A stretch of DNA of 64,000 nucleotides from NCBI GenBank assembly GCA_030374805.1, contig JARGSG010000122.1:62001-126000 (forward strand). Reading direction: 5' to 3'. Source of the stretch: Gracilaria gracilis. Taxonomy: Eukaryota; Rhodophyta; Florideophyceae; Gracilariales; Gracilariaceae. The position numbers and the translations under genes were made by a program. The notes under the pieces were generated by a model. The model was not told where the DNA came from. It worked only from the letters and a program-made list of their open reading frames with translations, and did not search any database. This document shows, in pieces, positions 29,710 through 39,778 of the stretch (position 1 is its first letter; every line of letters begins with the position of its first letter).

Positions 29710-32700
29710 TTAAACTTGGCTAATAGAGTCTAAGATCTCCTTAGAGACGATACCAGTCTTCATCATTTGATTTAGCTTCTTAAAGGCATAAGGGTTAATC
29801 TTTGTAAGAGCATCCGCAGGGTTGACCGGTCCTGGGATCCATCTTAACGAGTTGATCTCCCGGGCCTCGAAAGAATCTCGTAGCCGTGCGACTGTGGGGC
29901 GGAGTCGAAAGGCCTTCTGCTCGTGTAGTGTAGATATTGTACTATAGAGTCCAAACGAATCTACAAACATTTGCAAGTTTGGCCTTGGCCTTTGACCAGA
30001 TGGGTGCATCATGTAAGGCACCGTCTCGGCCAGGTAGATTGCTCGGTCCGCTGTGTGGGCGGCGGCTAGTATTTCCGCACCCACGGAGGAGAAGGAAACT
30101 CGGTTCTGCTTGGAGCTGTGCCAATCTAGAACGTGGAACACATGGCGATCTTTTGAGGAGAAGGAGAGCCCGCACAGGAACCCTGTTTGTCCGTAGGAGG
30201 TGTTGCCTGAAGCGGCATCGCTAAATGCCACCACATCCGCGTCGAAGTGGCGCGGAGACATCGGCTCAACAGGTGCTCTGTAGAGCAGAGTTGGAGATAG
30301 CGACTTTAAGTGCACCAGCGCTTGGTTGAGTTGTCTTATATGGGAGACCTTGAGGTGAGCGTCATTCTGTTGCAGCTTGCTCGCTACCAAGGAGGCCTGT
30401 GGAAGAATGCCGTGGCCAAGGAAGTTTAGCTTTCCAGTCAGGGCTTGGAACTCACGTAGTTCTTCCAACGTGCATTCACTTTCGTGCTCCTTCTTGCGCT
30501 CATGACTGAGTTCAATCTGCTTAATGGTCGAAAGGAACTCCTCCATACTCAAGGAGACGCTGTAATCTGAATGTTGTTTGACAAACAAGCGGTTGAAGAC
30601 AATGTCCTGTCCTTTGTTAAAACGGCCCACATCGAACTTGGAAGAGATTTGCTGCCGAAAACGCTCCATGCGTTCGGGTTTTCCGGCAAATATCATGTCG
30701 TCGACGACTTTGGCTGGTGCCGACACGAGTTCGTCGCCTTCTTACATCAGGAAGAGTTGTGGGATGCCAGGGACGTCGACAAAGCCTATGTCCAGAAGCC
30801 ATTACTCCACGCAGAGTTGCCATAGCCGTCCGGACTCTACAAGTCCATAGGCTGGAGCGAGTAGCTTCCAGACTTCGTCGGTGTAAGTGCTCCACCCACG
30901 TGGGGGGCGCATGTATATGTCTCGCTTCAACTCTCCGGCTTGGAGGTAAGCCGACTTTACGTCCAGGGAGGCGATAGGGAAGTGGAACAAGGAGGATAGG
31001 GAGAGGAGCGTGCGGATTATGGAAAACTGCGCCGTCGAGGAATCGGAGCGAAGGTCGTCCTTCTCGCGATCCCTATTCCCATGGGGGACTAGGCGGTACT
31101 TTAGCTTCATGGTCTTCCCTTCACCGTCGTGTTTTACGACGAAGAAGTGGTGAGAGGAGATGAGGTTGGCATTCCTAGGAATGGACCGAATGGATACCGC
31201 ACGATACGCTCCCTTCTCCTTGTAGTGGCGCTTCTCCCTGGCAATAGATTCATCAAGTAGCCACCTCGGCGCGCCTTGGAGCTTGTGTTCCGTGAGTGGG
31301 TCATTTCCAAACTTCTCATGAAGCTGCTTCAAGATGGTTTGCTTGGTGGAGGTTAGGGATGCTTTTGGAGGAAGAGGAGTTGAGGATGAAGCCAGTTCGC
31401 CAATGTCTTTCGACGGTATGTTGAAAGGACGAATGGTGGTTGCCCCGGCTAGATACGCGGAGCTAAGGGGATGACCATCCCACTCTGCAAAGGCAGTGTG
31501 CATCTCTTGACCATCCTCAAGAATTGGTGGCTCCTCTGTTATTTGAACCAGCGGGTTGGTTGAGAGTTCCGGCTGTTCCTGCTGTGGGACCACTTCAGGG
31601 TCGGGCGAAGGTTGAGGAAATTGACTGTACCCGAGTTCTATGCGCTCGAGTTCTTCGAGCAGCTTAGAATTGGGGCGTAGGCGAAGGTCTTCGTACGCAA
31701 CAGTGTACGAGAAACCGCGGAGGTCTTCTGTCGCCGAGACGATTACGAAGTGTTCATAGACCTCCTTGACAAACCCTGGATACCACTGTCCCCTCCTTGC
31801 GTTTTTCACAAAGTAATAGGCAGGTGTCTTGGGAACAAGTAGTGTTTTGTCAAAGTGCCTTACGTTTTTCGTGCGTAAGAACGTATGCAGGGCTTGACGA
31901 GCTGCCTTTTCGTGGTAGGCATCGGCGAGATCCTTCGTGAGCCTGGCCTTTGGCAGGCCCTGGAGTGCCGGCCTATACCCTCGAGCCAGCTCGAAACTTG
32001 ATACGAACCTCGAACCTAGCAGGATGTTCTTGAGGAATGTGGCTCTAGAGACCAATTCTTGGTCAGAGGGGCACTGTTGCCATCTAGGAGCCGTGAACTG
32101 TCGGTCTTTAACGAGGCCTTGGATCAGGAATCTGATGGCCTCGTTGGAGGACTCGACGATTCCTAGCTTATTGTGGCGACGGGCTGGCCTGGCACAAAAT
32201 GTAATGCCATGCGAGGCACACATGGATCTGAAGTCTTCGCAGTCGAATTCTGGGTCGCCCGAGAGTTCTGTGGGGGCGCCATGGGTTGAGATCCAATGGA
32301 TCAAAAAGCTTTCCGCAGCTTTTTTCATGTTTCTTGAGAAGCATAACCACGCGGCTGAGAAGCCTGAGGCTGCATCCTTCATGTGGAGGATTGGAAGGTT
32401 GCCTAGTTCGGCTACAAACATAAAGTCCACTTGGACATGGTCATTGAATTCCTTCAAAATACGAGAGAAAGAGACCTTTCTGGACGCGAGTGGGCGGCCA
32501 GTGCTCGCACATGTCGTACATGAGTCAAAGGAGGATTGTAGCAGGGCTTCGAGCGTCCTTGTGAGGACTCCGGAACGCTGACAGATTCTCTTCATGTCCT
32601 TCGGGCGTAAATGGGTGTAGAGATGGAAGCGTTTGGCAAAGCGCTCCTCATTCTTTATGACATTTCCCTTGAAGGCAAGGCTCTTCGCATGGGTGAAGAA

Positions 32701-33177
32701 GGACTTCACTGATTTGGTGCAAGAAGGGACGACGAGGAGTCTGGTGCGCTTCGTCAGTTCGGAACCGGTATGGTAGGTTCGGAGAAGGACAGGTGCGGAG
32801 TGGTTGCCCACTATCCCTTGAGGGATGCGGATCTTGTTCTCCCGATTCAGGAGGTCGGACTGTGATAGTACATCGTTCCCCAACAAGATTGGTCCCCTAC
32901 CGTGTACCACATAGAACGGTAGCACGAAGGGAGTTCCGTTTTCGTCAGTGCCTTGAAATTTCCACATGGAAAAGGTTGGTGTGGCGTCTACGCATTCCTC
33001 TCCGAAGCCATGGAGGAAGGGCTCGCAATCTAGCTCGTCGAGAACTAGTTCTGTCCCCAAGGAGGCGCAGAGCTGTGCGATGGCGCACAAAGACCCTACA
33101 CTCTTTGGGCAACCTGGATCGACGATAGGGTTTGCGTCTGCGAACGCGGAAAACAGGTCAGAATAGGCTACTTCCCC
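29710..33177 (-). pseudogene. Copia-like Pol: protease, integrase, reverse transcriptase, RNase H
   Basis: The frame overlaps the end of gag in the -1 frame. A protease-like block near 33125 reads PIVDPGCPKSVGS, with Pro after the catalytic Asp, and ILLGNDVLSQ follows. The integrase keeps its triad in HVQVDFMF, LSGDPEFDCEDF and IVESSNEAIR. The reverse transcriptase has YRLVPHGNRD, IASLDVKSAYLQ and a VVDDMIFAG catalytic block where YVDD is usual. RNase H includes FSDAASG, SVGAEILAAAHTAD and PVNPADALTK. Two in-frame TAA codons at 30802-30804 and 30742-30744 fall between the palm blocks. Otherwise the frame is open for more than 1100 codons. Stop is TAA at 29710. Confidence 0.85.
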
Positions 33178-33182
33178 TGCAG

Positions 33183-34463
33183 TTAGAGATGACTGCGTTG
33201 GGAGGGGTTGGAGCCTTTTCGAAAACCCTTGTCCGACTTAGCCGGGGCGTCATGTTTGCCTTTCCCTTCCTTGACAACACGAATGCGTTTGGTTTCGTGT
33301 GACGGGCTTTGGCACTCATACCTCCCGCGGAGATGAGTCTTAGAGCCACAGTCAAAGCAGTACCCAGCCTCCCGCTCGGTCTTTCGTTTGTTTGACTGGC
33401 GGGGTCGAGAGGAATTGCCGCGCTGTTCGTTGTGCGCGCGCTGGGGAGCGGTGGTGCTCTGGCTTGGCTGTGATTGCTTTTGGTAAGCTGCCAATGCCTG
33501 CTGAACGCGTTGTCCGACCATGTTTTCAATATCAGCCTTCGTACAAGATTTGTCTGCCGACTTGGGCGTAAAGGTCAAGTTGCGTATAACCTTAACGGCG
33601 TCGTCAAGGTTGAGCTTGCAACGAGGGTCAGTGGAAAACATGTCACGAATGTGGTTCTCATCTGGAGTTCGGTCATTAGGATACTCAATGACTTCCGAAT
33701 AACTCTCGAGGAGCCCGTGGGCGCCGCTGACTAGGTCAGTGGCCTTGCGACGAACGGTATTAGCGTTGTCGAAAGGTTGCGGCAGGGCATTGTCGGAGTT
33801 GAATATATCGGCAAACTTGTTGAAGAACTCGAGGACGGACGCATAAGAACTCTTCGTTATCGACACTTACGCCTCAGGTTGGTCTTTTTGACGAGCTTCC
33901 GCTAGTGCAACAAGTTGCAAATTGGCGTTGGTTAACGTCTCCTCACTCAGTAAAGCGTTGTTTAGGAGCGTTATTGCAAGGACCTCACTGACTTGGGAAG
34001 AAGTCGATAGTCTAACATGCATAAGATGATCGGCTGCCAAGCCTCGGAAGCGAGATACGAAAGCGTCCAAATCTTCGGTTTAGCGACGCTTGAACTCAGT
34101 TACCTTAGTGAAGGATGAGATCAATCGTGTTACAATTGCTATCGAAGAATCGACGGCGATGAGTTAGACGATGTCTTTGATTGCCTCAATTTGATCGCTG
34201 TGATTTTAATCGATAAGTTGCTTAGCGACTGCCTCATCAACTACAGATTTCTGCTCACGAGGTAAGCCACGGTCATAAAAGTGACGAGGAAGAGTGGCGT
34301 AGACAGTTTTGTACAACCGGTCGGTGCCTTTCTCTGCGGCGGCTTGTATGGTTTCGACCCAACGTGAAACGTCGCGCCGATACTTTTGGAGGTCGCCTTC
34401 TGGCTTAAACATTGGAGGATCGGTCGGTAAAAGTGGTTTAGAGGAACGTAAACCTGAGCCCAT
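33183..34463 (-). pseudogene. Gag of the Copia-like element, interrupted only by TAA codons
   Basis: The ATG at 34463 lies four bases inside the LTR boundary, within the primer-binding site. The reading frame never shifts but is cut by TAA at 34206, 34164, 34080 and 33867, and it ends in TAA at 33183. Recognisable parts are DLQKYRRDVSRWVETIQ, the Copia Gag signature TEDLDAFVSRFRGLAADHL, and a nucleocapsid knuckle CFDCGSKTHLRGRYEC, which has CX2CX4H spacing with an irregular last cysteine. A Lys/Arg-rich tail follows. Either the stops arose after insertion or TAA has another reading in this element; the former is simpler. Confidence 0.75.
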
Positions 34464-34466
34464 AAC
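34449..34466 (-). other. Primer-binding site of the Copia-like element, half-tRNA type
   Basis: On the minus strand the sequence after the LTR reads GTTATGGGCTCAGG. Its complement CTGAGCCCATAAC resembles the anticodon arm of a methionine tRNA (CAT anticodon), not a tRNA 3' end. Drosophila copia uses this kind of internal priming. Confidence 0.6.
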
Positions 34467-34791
34467 TGGGGTAGCGTTGTCAATTGCGTAGACGGTAGCA
34501 AGGCGATTGGGGTTGACGAGCGGGCCGGCTAGAGCAAAACGGGAGCAAGGACCAGCAGAAAGAGGGAGAGACTGTTCTCTGCGTGCTGGCTCCCCCGAGA
34601 CTCGCGCAGGCGCTGCGGAGTCCCGGTATTTTATTATAGTGGTGTTAGGCGCGCCTCTAGCGCGGAGGCGCGCCCGAGCTCAAAGTGATAGGGCGCTCAG
34701 GGGGCTGGGCACATGAGCGCGTAGTGATGGCTGACACAAAGAGGCCCGCCAACGGCGGCTGGGCCTCGAGCACCGTGTACAGCTGTCCACA
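34467..34791 (-). repeat. 5' LTR of the Copia-like element
   Basis: This is the upstream LTR for minus-strand transcription, starting TGTGGACAGC and ending GCTACCCCA when read on that strand. Confidence 0.9.
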
Positions 34792-34796
34792 CCGAA

Positions 34797-35010
34797 CCCC
34801 ATCGAGGTTCGGGGGCAACACCGCCAGAAGGCGGAGTTCCCAAGGTGCCCATTCTCTGTCTTTCGCCCGTTGCGCGCAGCGAACTTTGACGAGTCAACAC
34901 AGACGGGGCATTGAATCCGTGGCTGGTTCCCATGAGGGGCGTTCAGTTGCTGGATAAGCCAACTGCCGGGTGCCTTTGCCTGCGTCTGTGTAGTGATGCT
35001 TCTCTAAACG
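34797..35010. other. Short intergenic stretch right of the Copia-like element
   Basis: No gene is seen between the CCGAA duplication and the start of the inverted carboxypeptidase copy. Confidence 0.4.
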
Positions 35011-35200
35011 CTGATATCTAAGAAAGAATTGAATACCTATCGATAAACAAATTAAAAGAAGTCATGAAACACATTTGTACTATATATAGTTTATTTCAAT
35101 AGCAGAACCATAATTCAGATCCAGTAATTTCTCACCTTGCTGAAAACAGTGGGACAGGACTTTCTTCTACTTGCAACATTAGTCAATCGCCGGTAGCATT

Positions 35201-36528
35201 TTAAGAGTACACTTTGGCGTACTTGTCTTCAAGATAGTCAAGGAAGCACTGTGGATTGAGTGGTTCGCCAGTGACTTTCTTCAGCAATTCGTCCAGCGAT
35301 TCGTAGAGACTACCCACCTCATGGATCTCCGTGCGAAGCCACTCTCTTATACCCCTAAACTCCCCGTTTGCAATCCGTTCCTCAACATACGGCATCACCT
35401 TGTTCTTCAAGTGTCGGAACAGCTGCGCCGTATTAGAGCGAATGCAAGTGAGACGTTGGAGAACTCAGCGATAAGCTTGTTCTCCTCAGCTGTGCGTTTA
35501 TATAGTAGTTTAGAGAGCAAAAAGTGCTCTCGTGAACACTAACTACAAATACTTAAATGAATGGGTGCCACCTCATTTATTCTATCACTGAGACGCCGCC
35601 ATCATGGCGCCGAGGGTATAAGAAGGAAAGTACCCGAACGCACCACTCGGCCAATGAATATCCTGCAAACAGCCGAGCTTATCGTCCTCCACCTCCACGC
35701 CCAAGTGCTTCTTCATGCCCTTGTTCCACGCCTGTGGCAAGTCTTTGACGTCTAATCTACCCTCAACGAGCTTCTTCTCCAAGTCAAAACGCAAAATGAT
35801 GTGAAATGGATACGTTAGCTCATCCGCATCAACACGTATGAAGCCCCTGTTCACTTGATTGACGGCGAAGAAAAGATCATGTGCTGAAACCTCTTTGGTG
35901 TGCGGCAGCCTCTCGTGGATCCTTGGTAACATTGCATGCCAAAAGTTGATATTCTGCGCTATCATTCGCTCCCAAAATAGGCTCTGAGACTCGTGTACAC
36001 CCATCGACAACGGCTCGTTGACGGGAAGTCCGTCGTACTTGTCGTTGCGACCCTGCTCGTACATGGCGTGACCGGTCTCGTGAATGACGCCCATGATGCC
36101 CTCGAACGGCAGCTCCTTGCTGTAACGGGTAGTGATTCGCACATCGTGGTATCCGGCGCAGCCCGTGAAAGGGTGAACCGACTCATCTACAAAAGAAAAG
36201 AGATTGTCAGCGCTGGGATGCAAGTAAAGCATTTGGGTTGGCAAGAAGTGGCAACTCACCTATTCTGCCCTTTTGGAGATCGAAGCCGAGCGCTTGGGAG
36301 ATCTCTTTGCACAGATCGGCTTGCTTTTTCACATCCCAAAGGTCGCCTCCGAGTAGAGCAGGGTGTACCTTCTTGGAGCAATTGGCCTTCATGTGTAGCA
36401 CCTTGTCCAGACTGACCTTTAGCGGTTCGGCGATACTACCGAAGATCTCAGCGAGCCTCTCGGAGGTCATGCCTCTCTCGAATACATCGATCATGGTGTC
36501 GTACGGCTTGCTCGACGGTTTCATTCGG
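35201..36528 (-). pseudogene. M32 carboxypeptidase, 5'-truncated and interrupted copy
   Basis: The copy starts abruptly at KPSSKPYDTMIDVFERG, about 150 residues into the intact protein, so the N-terminal third is missing. The 73 bp intron is kept (36187-36259), which shows duplication at the DNA level and not retrocopying. The zinc site HETGH and the HESQS motif are present. A 164 bp insertion at 35430-35593, flanked by CGCC, breaks the frame after LGAMMAA. The last 60 or so residues then continue to TAA at 35201. A few residue changes are visible (for example TGCAGYHD for TGGAGYHD). The protein cannot be made in full. Confidence 0.85.
35430..35593. mobile_element. 164 bp insertion in the truncated carboxypeptidase copy
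   Basis: Comparison with the intact gene shows an extra segment flanked by CGCC (35426-35429 and 35594-35597), a four-base duplication. The ends GTATTAGAG and CACTGAGA are not inverted repeats. Element type is unknown. Confidence 0.6.
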
Positions 36529-39175
36529 AGGAATTACAGAATAGATTTGGAAATTCATTTAATGCCAGAGCAACGCAGATTTGGCTGTGAGCTGTTCGGG
36601 AGACGTTTAACCCAGCAAATTAGGCTGCGGATTCACATGAGGAATATCTATACACAGTACTCAACTTTAAACTTTGAACGCCAAGTCGCAGCACAAACTG
36701 GGTGTTCAAACTGCGAAGAGATGTTTGATTGGACCACCTTTTTTGGTAGTCTATTAATAAAACATAGATGGATGTTTACTTGTATTCGTTGACTTCGTAC
36801 TCCCTCTGGCCCTCCCTCTTGTACTTCAATATGCTGCTGAAACCAACCTTCTTGTCACATGTCAATCTTGAGAGCTTGTGTTTAAAGAACGAAGGGCAAT
36901 AATACTCTAGCGATCTAATAACGGATTTGCTTTAAACCGTGACCATTTCCGCTCAAATATTTCCAATTGTCGCTTGGTTCTCAGCACTCTCGTGCCAGTT
37001 GATAGTTGATAACTCTTATATAGAGGAGTACGGCTACTGCTGAAACCCTTTACCTAATCCTCACGTTATAATTGAAACAAATGCTGTGAATATACCCTAT
37101 AATTTTATTGCTTTCGTTTCAGTCGTATTGACAATACTTTCTTACACTCCATTTCCCGTTCTTCCCAATATATACCCGTGTTTGACCAGCCAGCGGCATG
37201 CTCGGAAGGATGCTTAAGCAAGAATAGTACCCCTCGGGCTTTTTGTCTTCCCATGTCTCACTGCGCCGACGTGCCGACAGAGCCCCCAGCACCTCCAACG
37301 CCGCCCATCGCCCCGTTTTGGAACGAGCCCTGGATGGAGCCACCACCGCTGATATTGCCGGATGCACCGTTTGCAACGGCACCGCTGAATACACCGTTGC
37401 CACCAAAGATGCCGCCCGTGTTAAACGTAGGACCCGAGGAGGTGACGCCAGGGGCGCCAAACCCGCCTTGCACATTGGCGCCAACGGCAGACGCGGCGCC
37501 GCCAGCTCCTCCGGCGCCACCTACAAATGTGGAGAAGTCGAATGTGGGAAATGGCTGGAAAGCGCCGAATTGTGGAATAACTGGCACCACGAATGGACGA
37601 GCTGTTGATGTTTGTGTGGCCAGAGGTGCAGCGTGTAGAAGTGATGCCACGGCGGCTAGTACGAGTACGTTGAGGTTGGAGATCATCTTTGTATGGAATT
37701 GAAAGTCAGAAAAGTGGTGTGAACTTCTGTTGTGGTTGTTGCGGTTGTTCAAGGTGCGTTGGTGCTTGAGATGGCGGTAGAGGCGGGGCTCAGAAGGAGA
37801 ATGGGACTCTTTTATAGAGGATATCGTTCTTGAGCGTGAAGAAGTGGTGAAGCGTTCGGTGAGCACATTGTGCTCACACATCAGTAGTCTCTTGCTGATG
37901 TTGTCCATAATGTCGGAGCGAACGACTTTACATTCCCGAGTGGTGTAAACGACAGGATGCAGAGCAGGCAAAGAAAGACATAACGCAGGCTTTGCCACTC
38001 ACGAGACTGCCACGTCTGCGGCAGTAAAATGGTTCATTGGCTGGCATCCCCTCGTTTATTAGCAATAACCGTCATGTACGGCGGCATTGCACCATACTAG
38101 CCGTGAGAATGCGCCGGGTTGCTCTTGAGACCGCATTTAGGAATGGAAGCCAATGATGTAAGCCACAGCAGAATTTTGCTTGTTAGCTTAACATGGCTCG
38201 TAGGTTTTAAACTTGCTATTGTGTACAGGTGGCGCTCCTTTTTCTGCGGTCTCGGGAGCTGGGCGAATTCGATATCCATACATTTTGTGTGCTCTTGATC
38301 GCAAGGCCCTTACTAGGAAGGCAAAGCTACGTATACGTTATCACCTGGGTTCGAGACGGGAAGCTTCTGTCTATCTCTAGTATGATAGGATAGACATAAG
38401 AAAGTGTGGATTGCAAAGTTTTATTGAAACACTTAGCCCCACGTGTACTAGTTGTTCTACAAGTACATCATTAAGCATTCTGTTTGAGGTTTTTCCTCAA
38501 CATCTGGTTGGCTCTTCGTAACTTCATGTCTAGCTCAGTAGTAGTCAGTAGACTTCCTTGACAGTTGTAATGCACTTGAAATGAAGAACATTGTAGATTC
38601 GTTTAGTGCAACTGGTTTGAAAGAGAATGTGTGAATGTCAGTAGTTATTTATTGCATCCTAATACGTTTTCCAAAGAAAAAGAGAGCATTCTAATTATAC
38701 GCGGTACATTTGCAGAGTGTGCCTATTGATAGGTTAGGGCTTCCTAAAAACAGCTTGTTGCTGCTTTAAAATGGGTTTTGCTTTGAGCAAACCCGTTGAT
38801 TAGCTCTAAACCAGCTCACCCCGTTTGTGAGTAGAAGCGCTGTTATTAGTTGTCCTCTTACGAAACAATATTGTAGAATAATTTAAGCTCACTTGCAATT
38901 ACTTGCTTTGCATAAAAATATATTCACACTCTTGTTGATAAAACGGCTTTTCAATAAACAAAACATTGAAGCTTCTACCGCAAGTAAATAGTTTTGTACT
39001 GTTTGCTTGTAGCTATTCTGGCATACTGACGAAACTTTGTGTTTTCTTGAGCCATAGAAAATACATATTACACAGAATGGTATCACTAGATTTACGGTAC
39101 TTGCAATGATTGCGAGAAGTGGCAACTCACCTAACATACCCTTTTGGAGATCGAAGCCAAGTGCTCGGGAGATGG
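36529..39175 (-). repeat. Inverted duplication, copy B
   Basis: Reverse-complement match to 21880-25646, without the two MITEs and about 75 bp near 38360. The outer end keeps a remnant of carboxypeptidase exon 1 (SRALGFDLQKG) at 39145-39175 and stops at a run of G. Confidence 0.85.
37258..37686 (-). CDS. Secreted glycine-rich protein, copy B
   Basis: The gene is the inverted twin of 24486-24914. It encodes the same 142 residues by eye, with signal peptide MISNLNVLVLAAVASLLHA, a Pro/Phe-rich section and a Gly/Ala-rich tail. Its TATA box (reverse complement near 37810-37817), leader and AATAAA are also kept, so it has everything the other copy has. Differences from copy A are rare and silent or outside the coding part. 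Function is inferred only as an extracellular structural protein. The duplication doubled the gene in opposite orientation, about 12.3 kb apart. Confidence 0.8.
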   Translation of the reverse strand: MISNLNVLVLAAVASLLHAAPLATQTSTARPFVVPVIPQFGAFQPFPTFDFSTFVGGAGGAGGAASAVGANVQGGFGAPGVTSSGPTFNTGGIFGGNGVFSGAVANGASGNISGGGSIQGSFQNGAMGGVGGAGGSVGTSAQ

Positions 39176-39179
39176 GGGG

Positions 39180-39640
39180 GAAGAGCGGCAGGGCCGTGGT
39201 TCGAACCACGCCAGCTGCAGCTGACAGCAGCTACAGTCTGAGAACCGCCTATACCGCCACCGGCAGCAACCATGTGCGAAGCTCCCGTCAAGTTGGACGG
39301 ACCCAGCGTTCCTCTCGGAGCTTTCGGCAGTGGGCGCCCTGAAGCTGACCTGCGATCAGGTGCTGAAAACGGACCTGCCTCATGGCAGCCCTGGTTGGTT
39401 GGGTGCAAATAGGGCCTGGTGCTCTCCAGGGAGGGGGTTCCAAGTGAGTCCAACGGCGCACTGGGTGCTCATCGAAGTGAGTCCCTTTGCGTTTATTGGT
39501 CTACATTCAACATACTTTCTACGCCACTTACGTCGTGTACGTGTATTTTGGCCCGGGGGCAGCAAAATGCGCGTGGGGGCGATTGACTGCTCATACTCCT
39601 ATACTTACAGTACTGTAAATACTTTTCAAATTTGAATAAA
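39180..39640. other. Spacer between inverted copy B and the intact carboxypeptidase gene
   Basis: The stretch follows a run of G at 39174-39180 and matches neither copy. It includes GGTTCGAACC at 39199, which resembles a polymerase III B box, but no tRNA fold was found. The right part is AT-rich and probably the promoter side of the carboxypeptidase gene, with a CCAAT motif at 39657. Confidence 0.4.
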
Positions 39641-39778
39641 TATGGGGTGAGGCGTAGCCAATGGGCGTCAGATGCGTGGAATCCGCCGCGCATTCTGCGA
39701 TTCGCACCTATCTACTGCAGAAGCGCTGCGCTCTGCGTCGGCCGTATCCCTATGCGATCACGGCCGTTCGCACCCGCC

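Larger units (their letters stand above)
27544..34791 (-). mobile_element. Copia-like LTR retrotransposon with an antisense accessory gene
   Basis: Two 325 bp LTRs differ at about five positions by eye. In plus orientation each starts TGGGGTAGCG and ends CTGTCCACA. CCGAA is duplicated on both sides (27539-27543 and 34792-34796). Read on the minus strand the order is LTR, primer-binding site, gag, protease, integrase, reverse transcriptase and RNase H, then an unusual 1.8 kb region with a gene on the opposite strand, a polypurine tract AAGAGGGGGGG, and the second LTR. Integrase before reverse transcriptase is the Copia order. Pol is in the -1 frame relative to gag. In-frame TAA codons interrupt gag and pol, so this copy is probably inactive. 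Confidence 0.9.
35012..36528 (-). repeat. Inverted partial copy of the carboxypeptidase locus
   Basis: The segment is the reverse complement of about 40223-41573 at roughly 99 percent identity by eye, including the intron and 3' flank. It ends at 36524-36529, where the motif ATGAAA joins it to inverted-duplication copy B. Confidence 0.85.

Noticed and set aside
37119..37608. Long frames opposite to the glycine-rich protein gene in both copies
   Set aside because: Complementary shadows of Gly/Ala-rich codons; the sense frame has a signal peptide and TATA box.
39195..39215. GGTTCGAACC resembling a polymerase III B box of a tRNA or SINE
   Set aside because: No A box at the right distance on either strand, and no cloverleaf stems. 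The upstream side is carboxypeptidase exon remnant.
39127..39453. Minus-strand 108-codon frame in the spacer left of the carboxypeptidase gene
   Set aside because: Low complexity, no start context, partly carboxypeptidase remnant.
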